Assembly (NCBI GenBank): GCA_026724425.1
Contig: JAIUCV010000004.1
Coordinates: forward strand, 5,280,001-5,344,000
Direction of reading: 5' to 3'
Origin: Erythrophleum ivorense
Lineage: Eukaryota > Streptophyta > Magnoliopsida > Fabales > Fabaceae
DNA: 64,000 bases
Shown one piece after another: positions 1-10,945 of the stretch. A program made the position numbers and the translations under genes. The notes beneath the pieces are model-generated. The model saw only the letters and a list, made by a program, of their open reading frames with translations. It did not search any database and was not told where the DNA came from. Position 1 is the first letter of the stretch. The number at the start of each line of letters is the position of its first letter.

Positions 1-1
1 C

Positions 2-341
2 CTTCATGAACTTCATGAATTCAGGTTGCAAGCTTATGAGAGTTCTAGATTATATAAGGAAAAGACAGATTTTGCATGATAGAAAGATTTTAAAAAGGGA
101 TTTGATACCTGGTGATTTAGTGTTATTGTATAACTCTCGTTTGAGGTTGTTTCCAGGAAAGCTTAAGTCAAGGTGGTCTGGTCCTTTTAAGGTTGTGTCT
201 ACCACTACCTTTGGTGCTATTGAAATTCAAGATGAGAAAAGTGGAGATACTTTTAAGGTAAATGGCCAATGCTTGAAGCATTACCTTGGTGGACCGGTGG
301 ACAGGATGAAGGCCAATGTGCAGCTTCAAGACTTCTCATAG
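2..341 (+). pseudogene. Ty3/gypsy (Athila-type) pol, C-terminal end of integrase, frameshifted
   Basis: This is the end of a gypsy pol polyprotein that starts left of the window. The clearest motif is the GPF/Y-type module of the integrase C-terminal domain (FPGKLKSRWSGPFKVV, about bases 150-198), which in this family contributes to DNA binding and target choice. The family normally reads LHELxEFRLxAYE just upstream. That reading is visible here in the frame starting at base 2, up to about base 65, and then the sequence moves to the frame used by the rest of the ORF. I infer a one-base insertion or two-base deletion near 60-75. The ORF stops at 339-341 and is followed by the conserved post-pol hairpin of Athila elements. 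The Athila assignment rests on this context plus the env-like ORF downstream. Confidence 0.8.
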
Positions 342-384
342 AAGTGCCAAGGGAGTCCAGCTGAAAGACTTTAAACTTAGTGCT

Positions 385-402
385 CTTGGGAGGCAACCCA
401 AG
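385..402 (+). other. Conserved post-pol stem-loop of the Athila-type element
   Basis: Bases 385-390 (CTTGGG) pair perfectly with 397-402 (CCCAAG) around the loop AGGCAA. A 'GGGAGGCAACCC' motif just after the pol stop is something I recognise from many plant Athila-type elements. Its role is not known to me; an RNA-level signal between pol and the downstream ORF is a guess. Confidence 0.6.
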
Positions 403-771
403 TGTCTTTTTCTTTATTCATTTCTTAGTTCATTTGCTAGTTTGTTATAGATTTAATTGCTTTTTTTATTTTGTAGATGGAGCAAATCTTCTTCCCAAAG
501 AATCTTTTTGTTGAAAAGCATGAGGATGGATTGATTCAAGGGGCAACAATCTCATAAAAAGAGGGAGTATTTCTTAACCCATTTAAATCTTTAATGATGA
601 TATAGAAGTTTGAAGTTGTTGGTGATGAATTGTTTTGTCATGGGTTATTAAGAAAAATGTTGGGTTATTCAAGGGGAGTTGAATTGAGTAAGGTTTAATT
701 ATGATTTGTTAAATTTTTTGGAACTTGAAAGAAAAATTTGAATCCTTGTTGATTTTTGGTTCTGTCTTGTT

Positions 772-1010
772 TAGCGATAGCATCTCTGATTTTAGCGATC
801 GCTAATCTCTACAATCAATTTCCCCTACATTTTTCAGAAGTGCTTAATGCAGTAGTATTGTTTTGGGAAATCGACAGCATTTTTTTTTTAGTTAATGGGT
901 TAGCTATCGCATACTCAGTTTTAGCGGTCGCTAAAAATGCCGCAGCATCCTTCCATACATTTTTCTGAATAGCATGATGCGATAGCTTATTCTGAGCATG
1001 TGATCGCATC
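772..1010. repeat. Cluster of palindromic AGCGATCGCT-like motifs
   Basis: Variants of one short motif recur over 240 bp: TAGCGATAG at 772-780, the 14-bp palindrome TTAGCGATCGCTAA at 792-805, TAGCTATCGC at 901-910, the near-palindrome TTAGCGGTCGCTAA at 921-934, GCGATAGC at 979-986 and GTGATCGCATC at 1000-1010. A related GCGGTCGC / GCGGCTGC pair sits in the 3' LTR near 5470-5500. The function is unknown. Confidence 0.6.
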
Positions 1011-2573
1011 TTTTATTGTAAAAAAATAAAAAAATAGTAAAATAAATAAATAAATAAAAATAAAATAAAATAAAATAAAAAGTGAAATGTATAAAAAGAA
1101 TTATATAAAAAAACATATAAATATATATATTAAAATTAAAAAATAATAATAATATGATACAAACAAACAGAAAATACTTTAAAAATAAATAATTTCAAAA
1201 ACAAATCAAAATTATATATATATATATAAATATATATATAATATTTTTTTATATAATCATTGACAAAAAAAAAATCAAAATCAAAATCAAATTAGGTTTT
1301 TCCCTATTCAGATGCCCTTGCCCGTCGTTTTCTCCATCCCCAGCTTTCCCCTTCTCTCGCCATTATCGTTTTCTCCGTCGAGCTGTCTCCTTTTCCCCAT
1401 CTCCGTCATTTTCTTACTTCCAGCTCGCCAGCTCGCCTCGCTACTTCTAACTCACTAGCTTCAGCTCGTCATTTCAGTCGCAGCTTTCCCCTCTCCATTT
1501 TTGTCTGTTCCATCGTTGCCTCGCCATTTCCAACTCACCAGTTCCAGCTCGCTGCTCACTTGCCCTCCCTGTTGCATCTATTGCCATCTCCGTTGTCGTC
1601 ATTTTCCTGCAGCTCACCATACTCTTTGCCTTCCCAATCGCTGCATTCCCCATCAGTAGTCTCGCCATTCCCAGTCTAGTTATCCACACCAGTATTTCCC
1701 TGTTCCAGCTAGAATTTGCCTTTCTAGTGATTCAAGCCTCAAATTATTTTTTTTCTCTACAAGTAAGCTTCTTGATGCCCTGTTGTTGGTTGTAGTTGCA
1801 GCTTAGTGTTTAGTTTGCTGAAATTGGATGAACTACTATGTTGCTATAGCTGGCTTAATTGTTCATTTAGGGAATTTTAAGATTTCTTGAGGAACATATT
1901 ATTTGCTCACACCAACACTGTAACCATGCTATTTAATTGTGAATTGTTGCTTTGTATAGCTTAGTTGGGTCTACATGAAAATAATGCAACATACTTCGTT
2001 TGATTTGTTCATTATCTAGCTCAACTTTGGATTTAATTGCTGTCATATCTATTAGTTGATTGCAAAAATTGTTGAATACTTATTGTGGAAGTTTGCCTTT
2101 TGGTATTCATTTGGTAAAGCTTGCATCTTTCTTTTGTTCTTTTGTTTGGTTTACTTGGTCTGAAATTTCTAGTTAGATTTTGGGAAAGCCTTGAATGAAG
2201 TGGGTTTGGTTTCCAGTTTCTCTTTCCCATTTATGCCACATGCTCTGTCTCACATTCATGATGAGTTGTTTCTAGTTTGTTGCTTCATATGTAATGCCTC
2301 TATTTTGCATTTCAGTTTCTGCATCTTTGGGTGATACTTCTGCCTCTTATTCTCTATCCTATGTTTGCAAGCATTTCTATTTGGGTTGCTTTTTTTTTCA
2401 TATATTAATGAACATGATACGTTTGAACTTTCATTGGCTAGCTAGGTGTGCTGCATTTGTGGTTTCTATTTATTTTGCAATATAATCTTGGATAATCAGT
2501 GTTTTTGTGTGGTTGCTGAAAGGTTTTCACTCTTTTCTAAAGGTGCTAAAATCTGAGTTTTTCTTTGTAGCTA

Positions 2574-3739
2574 TGCATCCAAAAAGATCAGTCACTAAGA
2601 AAGATGGGGATATAGCTATTCCAGAAACACGACAAATGCCATCTAGAGGTTCAAACTCTCAGAGCAAACCTGCTGCATCTAAGACTTCTTCAAAGGTTAA
2701 GCTTGTGGAGCTTGAGGTTCCAAGGAAAAAGCACGCTAAGAAATTTGTCACTTCAAAAGCTAAGTCTGTTGATCCTGAAGTTCTAAGGAAGAAGCAAGCT
2801 ACAAAATCTGTTATTGCTTCCAAATGGCAAAGGGTTGTTCACTCTGAGAGTGATGAAGAAGTACATCTCCTCACAGCATCATATGATCCCAAAGTTTTTC
2901 TGAATCAAGAGGCTGCTGATTGGTTCACTAATCAAATTTCTGGCAAGAAGTTTTTCCAGGATCACTTCTATGCGTTATCTCCATTAGATAGCCCATATTC
3001 CAAGTTCCACAAGCACAAATGGGATCGATTCTTGGAGAGGCCTGACAATGCTATCTGTCCCATTGTCCGCCAGTTTTATACAAATGCTAAATGGCATACG
3101 AACAATCAGTATTAGATAAGGACAAAAAGAATTCTCATAAATGAAGATGTGATTCGAGAGCATTATGCACTTCCTTTTGTGGAGAAATGTGCTTATCAAG
3201 AGATGATGCAGGATTTAACACAAGTGGATTACAATCAAGTGGCAAGGAAGTTGACCACAAGAGGTCAAGGGAAATGGAATCGTGGATTGAAGTACCATGA
3301 GTTACATAAGGAAGCAAGATTCTGGGTTACTTTCATTTCACGTAATGTCCTACCAAGTTCTCATAACACAATTATTACTCGAAGTAGGACATTGTTGGTG
3401 TATTGTATCCTGGAAGATTTAGATATTGATTTGCCTCCTCTCATTCTCAAGGGCTTAAAGTCTGTTTATTCATCTGTGAAGAAGTCCTTACCTTTCCCTT
3501 TCATGATTTCTGGCATTATCACTAATAAGATTGTTGGGATTTTTACTGATCAAGAGGAGCAATTGTATCCCATTGGTGTTGTCACTTATCAATCATTGAA
3601 GGCCGAAGAAGAGGATTTCTTGGGGGACGATGAGGAGCATGATGATCATCCAGCTGACCCTTTAGTGCATGAACAAGAACCTATTCAAGATCCGCCAAAG
3701 ATTTCTTTGGAGGCCACTTCACAGGATAGGATGGTTTAG
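2574..3739 (+). pseudogene. Athila-type env-like (putative plant transposon protein) ORF, interrupted by stops
   Basis: An ORF begins with ATG at 2574, directly after a 3' splice-site-like sequence. The N-terminal part is lysine-rich and basic and contains an imperfect internal repeat of about 20 residues (two versions of VxxEVxRKKxAxKxV). The middle carries the signature of the 'putative plant transposon protein' domain found 3' of pol in Athila-type elements: HKWDRFLERP, then VRQFYTNAK, then EARFWVTFISRNVLPSSH and RTLLVYCILEDLDIDLPPLI. An in-frame TAG at 3113-3115 splits it, but the same frame reopens and runs to TAG at 3737-3739. The frame continues to about 3893 with further in-frame stops at a TAA and a TAG, where a glutamine-rich, coiled-coil-like tail would be expected. 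No signal peptide or fusion motif is evident. The element cannot make the full protein. Confidence 0.75.
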
Positions 3740-5240
3740 CTCTTACAAGATAATATTGTGCAATAAGGCCTCATTCTGAAAAAACAAGAGCAACTTGAGA
3801 AGCAATGTGAGACGATGACATAGAAAATTGATTTGTTGCTTCTATTTTGTGATGAGCTAACCTCCCAGATGGCACGCGTTATTGATCTTTTATAACCTCC
3901 ACAACAGTGGGGTGCACTCAAGGCTATCAAAAGGTTTGGAAGTGGATGCACAGCAGACAGACGCTAGTGTGGGCATGATTGATAGTGCACAGGAGTACTC
4001 TTCAGCTAGGGAAGAGTGATTCTCTTTATGATGATTATTTTGTGCCGAAGGAATTTATTCTGTCTTTGAGCCTGTTTTGGTTGTTTCCTTAGTTAATTAG
4101 TAGTTAGATGCTTGTACTGCTGTTTCCTTTCTTTATTCTCTGTAGCTTTCTAGATGACTGTTTAAGACTTCTTATTATCCTGATTGACTGGTTCTGTACT
4201 TACCTATCTCTTTTGACTTCTCTGTCTACAGATGACAGGTTCTGATGCCAATATGCCTCTCTCCTTCTCTCTTTTCTTTCTTCTCCATACTTTCAGGGAA
4301 GTCTCAGTATCTCTTCCCTTCTCCCTCCTTTGCTTATTGTCATGTTTATTCACATTGAGAACAATGTGTGATTTAAGTGTGGGGGAAAGGTGTTTATTAA
4401 AGTTGATTTTTTTTTGTGTGTCTAGAATGAAAATTGATGAGAAAACAATAGAATGGCTACAGTGTTTGAGGATTTAATTGAATTTAATTTTCCTCTTATT
4501 TGTTTATGGCAATTCTTGTGGTAAGTAGTTAAAAGTTGTGTGATTTAATTATAGGAGCTAGGTTAAGTGCTAATATAATTTGATTGCGGTCTTGCTCATG
4601 AATTTGTATAATGGGATTGGGGTTGCTAGTTAGAAGACCAATATTCCCTTGTGAAAATCTGTGTAAAAAAAAAAAGTTTATAGATATATAATAATAGAGA
4701 TTCTTTTCCTCTAGTGGAAGCTACCTAGTAACCGGGGGCTTTCATCACCAATATTAGTTTTTGCGTAAAATAGTAGTGGAACCTATGAGTATGCAAAGTA
4801 CCCTAACCGTGTCACTTTAGTCTGAGTAACCGGGTGACTTCATTACAAATGTTGTCGTTCACATAAAAAGGATTTAGGAGACAAGGAAGGGAAGAAAATC
4901 TCTAAAAAAGAAAAAAAAAAGAGAAAAGAAAGGAAAAGAACAAAATGATACTTGAAAAAAGAAATAAAAGAAGGGGATGATCTCTTCTATATTAGAATTT
5001 CAATTCTCATTTTATGAGTGCATGGGTTGGCCATGCAAATTGTATTGGAAATGTGTAAATTGTGAAGTTAAGTCACGCTTGTTTAGCTTCTTAGTTACAC
5101 AAGGTTGCTGGATTCAAGTATGAGGGAATTTTTAAGCTAGAATTAAATGTCTAATATACTATGTTATTTTATTGTTTGTTTTGAAAGTATGGATAAGTGA
5201 ATTTTGCTTGAGGACAAGCAGTTATCTAAGTGTGGGGGAG
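3740..5240 (+). other. 3' non-coding region of the gypsy element up to the polypurine tract
   Basis: The decayed end of the env-like frame is followed by non-coding DNA. A direct repeat of about 43 bp occurs at 4728-4770 and 4826-4868, both starting AGTAACCGGG and sharing a CTTCAT and CACAT/GCGTAAAA pattern. Pyrimidine-rich sequence lies at 4250-4340 and an A/G-rich stretch at 4880-4980. The region ends with the characteristic plant gypsy sequence TTGAGGACAAGCA (5210-5222) and TAAGTGTGGGGGAG (5227-5240), whose GTGGGGGAG at 5232-5240 is the polypurine tract that primes plus-strand synthesis. Confidence 0.75.
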
Positions 5241-6511
5241 TGATGACTCCCAATATTTAGTATTAATTATAGTTAATTAGATTTAATTTAGGAGTCATCC
5301 ATTAGAGTTTTAATGGGATTTATTCATTATTTGTAAATAATTTTTCAAATCAAAAGTGAAAGAGAGAAATGAAGTTAATTGTGAATAATTATGATTGAGT
5401 AGATATTGCCTTAATAGAAAATATTTTTTGTTTCAGAATTTTATTTAATGATAAGCTCCAAGCAAAGAAGCGGTCGCTTTATCTGAAGAAGCGGCTGCTA
5501 AATTCGGCGTCAAAACTCTACGTTTTGATTAATGAGGATATAAAACATGAATTGCAGCTAGGTTTTCATTCATTCTGCGGCAGAGGAGGGTTCTGAACGT
5601 CCATGAGGCATTTTTGGGTGGTCTTTGGAGGTTTTTCAAGCTTGGAGGAGTGAAGGAAGAGGAAGAATCAAAGGGGAGTTCAACTTTCTGCATTTCTCTC
5701 ATCCCTTTGTTTGCTTTTTCTGTTTCTCTTCATCTTCTCCATGTATTTGATTGGGATTCATTGTAGATTTAGCTATGTGTAGCTAAACTTTTCTTTACCT
5801 AGAGCACTATAAACTTGATGTGAACTAAATCTTTGTTTTATTTGTTGATTGTAATGATTGGGGCTTTGTGTATCCTCCTCTTGCTTAATGCTTACTTAGG
5901 GATTGGCCACCTCTTGGAATTGATTTAGATAATTGGAATTTACCTTGAAAAATAAATTCTAATTGGACCTAAGAGTTGGATAGATTAAGTTAGATTATTC
6001 TAATTTGTAATTGGGATAAAAATATACCTCTTGCCTTAATTGGTTTGTAGAGGGTTATGATTTGTAATGCACTCTAACCTAATTCTAGAGACACTTAGAG
6101 TTTAGGGAAGAGTAGGGTTATAATTACATCGATGGATGGTTATAGCTTATGAATCTCTTAATCCACAAGGTGATAATTAATTACAATTGAACAATTAATT
6201 AAGTTCTAGTAAGCATCAAGGGAATAGTGACTCTAGGTAGCTTTAAAACCGTGGATTTTTGTCTAAATTTTCTTTGCCAACCAAGTTTTCTTTAATTTGT
6301 TTTGGTTAAAAATTAGTTTTAAATCATGAATTGTTTAATTGGTAACTTAACATGAATGAAAATGGGTTGTGCATTGCTTAATTGCATTTAAATCATTCCT
6401 CATGGGAACGATACTCATACTTATCATTGAACTACTTAAATCGACCCATGCACTTGCGAAAACACATATAATTTTTCGTGGTCATTTTCCATATAATTCA
6501 TCGATAATACA
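5241..6511 (+). mobile_element. 3' LTR of the Athila-type gypsy element
   Basis: The LTR starts with TGATGACTCC directly after the polypurine tract, so the 5' boundary is firm. A TATA box (TATAAAA, 5539-5545) is present in the expected internal position and would mark the U3/R border. Two GCGGTCGC / GCGGCTGC motifs lie upstream of it (about 5470-5500). The 3' boundary is uncertain. Candidates ending in CA are at about 6484 (TTTTTCGTGGTCA) and about 6511 (ATCGATAATACA). The 5' LTR is outside the window, so the two LTRs cannot be compared. Confidence 0.65.
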
Positions 6512-7957
6512 AGCCATTTGATGGATTTCATAAAGGTGAGTGATGTTAAGGTCCTAGGTGCACCTAGACAATGATGAAAAGGCCTGGGTGGGAAAAGAAG
6601 CTACCTATTAGATATAGCCACCTATGAAGGGTAAGAAGCTGCTAACAAAGTGTAACTACCCCCGAAAATATATATACCATAATATATTAGAGATAGATGG
6701 AAAATGAGCTACCTATTAGGTGTAGCTACCCATAAAGGATAAGAAGCTACCAACAAGGTGTAGTCACCACTATCATAAGTGATAGTTAGCTCTCTCTTTT
6801 ATAACTATTATTTTAAGGACTAAATGTTTTAAAAACTACCTATATATGGGTTTGTTAATAGGGAATTTTTGTTACTTAATTATATTAATTGATTTTTGCA
6901 TTTCTTGGCTCCTATTTGGGTTATGATTTTGCTACTTTCTATTATGGTAATTGGTTATTTGCTCATTGAGTTTTTACTCATTTCTTAAATTTTCATCTTT
7001 ATAGATAGTGACATTAGATCTAATCCGTCCCCATCATCTTAGGATTAAAGGCTTAGGAAGTGGTAAGCTCCACACTAAATCTAAGAGGGCATATCTAGTT
7101 TTGTGTATATTAATTTTGAATATTGTAAATAAGTACTCTTGGCATGGCTATGCTTGACACAGGTAGAATCCTTTCCCCTTGTTTTTGTCTATTTTATTAT
7201 TGGCGGTTGAGATCGGAACTCTCCCTTATTGTTGTTACTGATTTCTAACTATTTATAGAAATTTAGGGTGTCTAGTTTTCATGATAAACTTAGTTGAAAT
7301 TTTCATAAAAAACTAAGAATATTTGCATTGATGAAATAAGATAATGTGACCCATTGAGTGAATAAATTTTATATGCTAAACCCTTAAATAACTCTTTGTA
7401 GTTGCAATTGTGTCTATTAGGCTTAGAGATATAAGCTTTACTTTGCTTTCCATGCCAATCACCTCCTTTTCTTGAGGCATGACAAAAACAAACCAAGAAA
7501 CCAAAAAAGAGTGAAATATGAAGAGATGAATGAAAGAGAAACACAAAAGTTATGCATTTATAGAAAGAAAAATACAAAAATTTGGTGGGATATAATTTCA
7601 TAGTCAGATTGATATTTCTTGATTTTATTCTTCACACCATTTGATATTAAAGCTTATAAAGGAAAAAATTTTATTTGACTTGCACGCCATTTGCTTTTGT
7701 TGATTTGTGGTATTTTTTTGTTAATATATTATATATTACATGTTAAGTATATATATATATATATATATATAATCATTAAACTTTTTAACATATATATAAT
7801 ATATAATTTTTATTTAGTTTCTTAAATATGTATTTTTTATGAAGTAAAAATATTAAATTTAAACAAAATAAAAGTTAAAAAAACTCTAATAAAAATTGAC
7901 CAATTGGACATAATATAATTACACAAATTTAATAAAATTACATTAAAAAAACAACAA
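6512..7957. other. Intergenic AT-rich DNA with a short diverged tandem repeat
   Basis: No gene is recognisable. A two-copy, roughly 108-bp-spaced repeat lies at 6592-6768; it contains GAAGCTACCTATTAG and a following AAGAAGCT(A/G)C motif. A (TA)n microsatellite is near 7746-7771. A 103-codon open frame on the minus strand at 7290-7601 has no recognisable domain and is probably chance. Confidence 0.5.
6592..6768 (+). repeat. Two-copy diverged tandem repeat (period about 108 bp)
   Basis: The words GAAAAGAAGCTACC (6592) and GAAAATGAGCTACC (6700) start two similar blocks. In both, TATTAG, then a GTAGC(T/C)ACC-like word, then AAGGGTAAGAAGCT / AAGGATAAGAAGCT and a closing GTGTA(A/G)-(C/T)CACC word follow in the same order. 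I could not assign it to a known element. Confidence 0.5.
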
Positions 7958-9380
7958 TTACTCATCATCATCATTATTTCTCATTTGATATCTAATATAA
8001 GAGATATCTGACCTATATGGAGGTGGATATTCTAATGAATTTGGGGTTAAGAGTGTTCTTAACAAAAACTCCTATATTTATTTAGTTCCCTTTGCATTTC
8101 TTCTATTTATTTTCTTTACTTTTCAAGTTGAGCACCATAAGTTTGTCTTATATAGTCAATAAATTCATTTATTTTATTTCTTTACAGAAAGGGAATAAGT
8201 GTATGGTAACACTTGATTGTGGGAGTATCCCTAGTTGTGTCCCATGCTCAAATTTCTAATTATATTATATGAGATACTTCCCAAACCATAAATTGGACTT
8301 TTTTTCTTTTCGATAATAGCCTACAACCATAAATCTATCTTTGCTATATTGTCCCCTAAACTTTTTGCTTTATTTTTCCAACGAGTATACTCATTTTGAA
8401 ATAATAAAAATGGTTAAAATCAAAAAGTTGTAATACAATATATAAATTAAATAAAAAGTACATTTACATATGTAGCTTGTGATTTTTTGTCAACTTATCC
8501 CTTGTCTTTATTATGATGGGCTTTAAGGAATACCTTGGAATATATTGATTCTCTCCTCATTTTTCATGCTTTTTATGTACAAAATAAAATATTAGTAGTA
8601 ACTACATATTTAAAATAATAAGTAATTATTGAAAAAAAAAATTAGGTGCCAATCTTTTGGCATGCTCCACCATTAGAATAAAACCTCCACTATGCAGAGG
8701 TAAATAAAACTTGGAGTTAGAGGCTCTAATCTTTTTCCTTTGGTTACTTTTTGATTAGAATTGTAGAATGCCCTAATATTCATTTCAAATGGATTTTCTA
8801 ATTCATTTAGGTCTTTGTCCATATTTTTTAGCATCACCAATTAGATCATTTAAGTGAAGAATTACTTTTGCCTTCTTGTTCTTCCAAATATAATGATGAT
8901 CCTCATGTATCCAATATTAATATTTCTAAAAACAGAGGTTTCAATTATTAATAAGATAAAACACACAATATTATTATTATGTGATAAATAATTACAAAAA
9001 TTCACCTAAAATTTTGCAAATCATAATTCTTTATATTCTTCAATAATTTTTGTCCAACAATTCCATGGGTCTTCATACTTATCTTTAAAAATATTAACTA
9101 TGCATATAAGAATTGACCCATTTTTTGGTGTACATATGATTAGTAAATAAATTAGATATCTATTAATTAATTTTATAAAAAAATAAAATTTATATTGATG
9201 GTAAATAATATAAAAACAATAAATAATGACCCTGATTCACCATCTGGTTCAATGAATTGTTTTTGGATTGTCCTTGGAGCTTTAAACTTTTTGCGGACAT
9301 TAGGGAAGTGTTCTGGGGTTGTACTTAGCCTTTGCTTGATGATTTACCTTGTCAAGATATTAGATAAAATTACATAATCA
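7958..9380 (-). other. Possible relic of a DNA-transposon-type gene (unidentified)
   Basis: Short minus-strand stretches look like decayed coding sequence. At about 7960-8035 a frame reads NSLEYPPPYRSD...NNDDDDE and then a stop, as an acidic C-terminus. At about 9030-9130 another reads NIFKDKYEDPWNCWTKIIEE, which has the spaced-tryptophan look of a trihelix/SANT-like segment. At about 9230-9340 a third reads RKKFKAPRTIQKQFIEP. A diverged relative of the 9.03-9.15 kb piece seems to recur at 12.54-12.66 kb. I do not recognise the family securely; accessory ORFs of PIF/Harbinger or CACTA elements are the likeliest source. Confidence 0.25.
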
Positions 9381-9769
9381 AAGATATATTTTTCAAATAT
9401 AAAATCAAAATAAGTAAAAAAAAAAGCCTCAACCACTTTTCACCTTTGTAGAAATGAAACTAACAATGTGATAACTAAAAATGAAAGTTGAGAGCTACCA
9501 CACACTTGCTTATGACTTGACACAAATGAGAGATATTGAAAAATGTTATGAGGTGAGAAGAACATGCAAACTTATATATACACTCAAAAAAATTATAAAT
9601 AAAATCTTCAAATCAAAACATGTCATACACTTTTGAGGTGCATGAAGAAAAGTTGCAAGCACATTAGCATAGATAGTAAAAATTAAGTATTATAAAACAT
9701 TTAAAAAGTATTATTCAACTAATTAAAAATTAAATACATAAGTTCAATATAAATCATTTCAAAAAATAT

Positions 9770-10140
9770 AAAAATTTATTCATTATCATTATTGTTATTC
9801 TCTTGATCTTCTTGTTGACTTGGACTAGTATTTTCTTGATGATATTTGTCATAATAGCTATTATGTGTCATTTGGCAATATCTTCATGTGTTCTCCAATG
9901 ACTTGGACTAGTATTTTCTTGATGAGCTTGCATTGATATTTTATTTTCTTGTAATTGTAGGATATAAGTTCATAATACAAGGGCAATATCTTCATGTGTT
10001 CTCCTTTGCAATAGTATTGCATCCTTGATAGTTGGATATTTCTAATGACCAACCTCAGCTCTATATTTATATCCAAAGATTGGATCTTTAATTATTTGAC
10101 ATGACACACCTCGAAAATTGTACAACATGCTAGTTTTTTC
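9770..10140 (-). other. Second acidic or Q/N-rich minus-strand coding tail with internal duplication
   Basis: On the minus strand, bases 9860 to 9776 read SYYDKYHQENTSPSQQEDQE, then an N-rich end and a TAA stop, which looks like a protein C-terminus. A GGACTTGGACTAGTATTTTC word occurs twice on the + strand (about 9821 and 9900), and GGCAATATCTTCATGTGTTC also occurs twice (about 9873 and 9985), so a short segment was duplicated locally. The open frame at 9861-10076 is partly made of this duplication. The family is not identified. Confidence 0.3.
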
Positions 10141-10256
10141 ACCTCTAGCAACTTTCATTTAGAGATCTATTTCTTCTAATTATGATAATTTTAAGGTTGG
10201 TATAATCATTCTAAACAAAAAAGAAATAATACATGAATTTATTGTACAATGACAAA

Positions 10257-10945
10257 TGTAAGTCCCACATCGAATAAGAAGACCTTAAGCTAAAACCATA
10301 TAAGTGAGAGTAGTACTCTTCTTACCTTTCCTAAGTGATAGGAAGATGGCTCAGGAGGAATAAAACCCTAACTATGGAACCCAATTTCAAATGGCCAGAC
10401 CGAGGACAATATCGCTAGAGGCTTTATATAGAGGTGGTATCAAAGACGACCTAGCCACATGTGCACCTCGAGGACGAGGTAGCCCCAAAGGGGGTGGAAA
10501 TGTAATCCCATATGGGGTAAGAAGACCCTGGGTTAAGGCCATATAAGTGGAAGTAGTATTCTCTCCACTAATGACGTGTTTTCTTGAGCGATAAAAAGAT
10601 GGCTCAGGAGGAACAAAATCCCAGTTAGAGAACCTAGTTTCGAACATGGTCGGACCAAGGACAATATCGTTAAAGGCTCTGTATAGAGGTAGTATTAGAA
10701 CTGATCTAGTAGCATGTGCACCTTGAGGACGAGATGGCCCCAAAGGGGGTGAAAATGTAAGTCCCACATTGGATAAGAAAACCTTGGGTTAAAGCCATAC
10801 AAGTGGGAGTGGTACTTTTCCTACTAGCGATTTGTTTTCCTAAGCGATGGGAAGATAACTCAGAATGAACAAAACCTCCGCTACAGAACATAGTTTTGGA
10901 CATGGCCAGACTAGGGATAATATCGCTAGAGGCTCTATATGGAGG
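10257..10945 (+). repeat. TRIM array, + oriented arm (units at 10257, 10501, 10756)
   Basis: Unit 1 runs 10257-10500: LTR-like 10257-10434, primer site 10435-10445, polypurine tract 10487-10500. Unit 2 runs 10501-10755 with a degenerate primer site (TAGTATTAGA near 10690). Unit 3 is an LTR only (10756-10945) and stops exactly where an internal region would begin. The opposite-strand arm starts there. Confidence 0.7.

Larger units (their letters stand above)
342..2573 (+). other. Non-coding spacer between pol and env-like ORF of the gypsy element
   Basis: No credible coding sequence is present. The spacer has three compositional zones. About 772-1010 carries repeated GATCGC/GCGATAGC-type motifs, including a 14-bp perfect palindrome. 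About 1018-1270 is almost pure A/T. About 1310-1740 is pyrimidine-rich and GC-richer, with repeated CAGCTCGCC-like words. The spacer ends with a polypyrimidine stretch and TAG (TTTTTCTTTGTAG, 2558-2570) just before the ATG of the env-like ORF, which looks like a 3' splice site. Athila env-like ORFs are thought to be expressed from spliced RNA, so this fits, but splicing here is inferred. Confidence 0.6.

Noticed and set aside
1474..1689. 71-codon minus-strand frame across the pyrimidine block
   Set aside because: It is the shadow of a TC-rich repeat-like stretch, with no recognisable family.
7290..7601. 103-codon minus-strand frame with Phe-rich segments
   Set aside because: No start context, domain or splice structure. 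The Phe-rich character comes from A/T-rich DNA.
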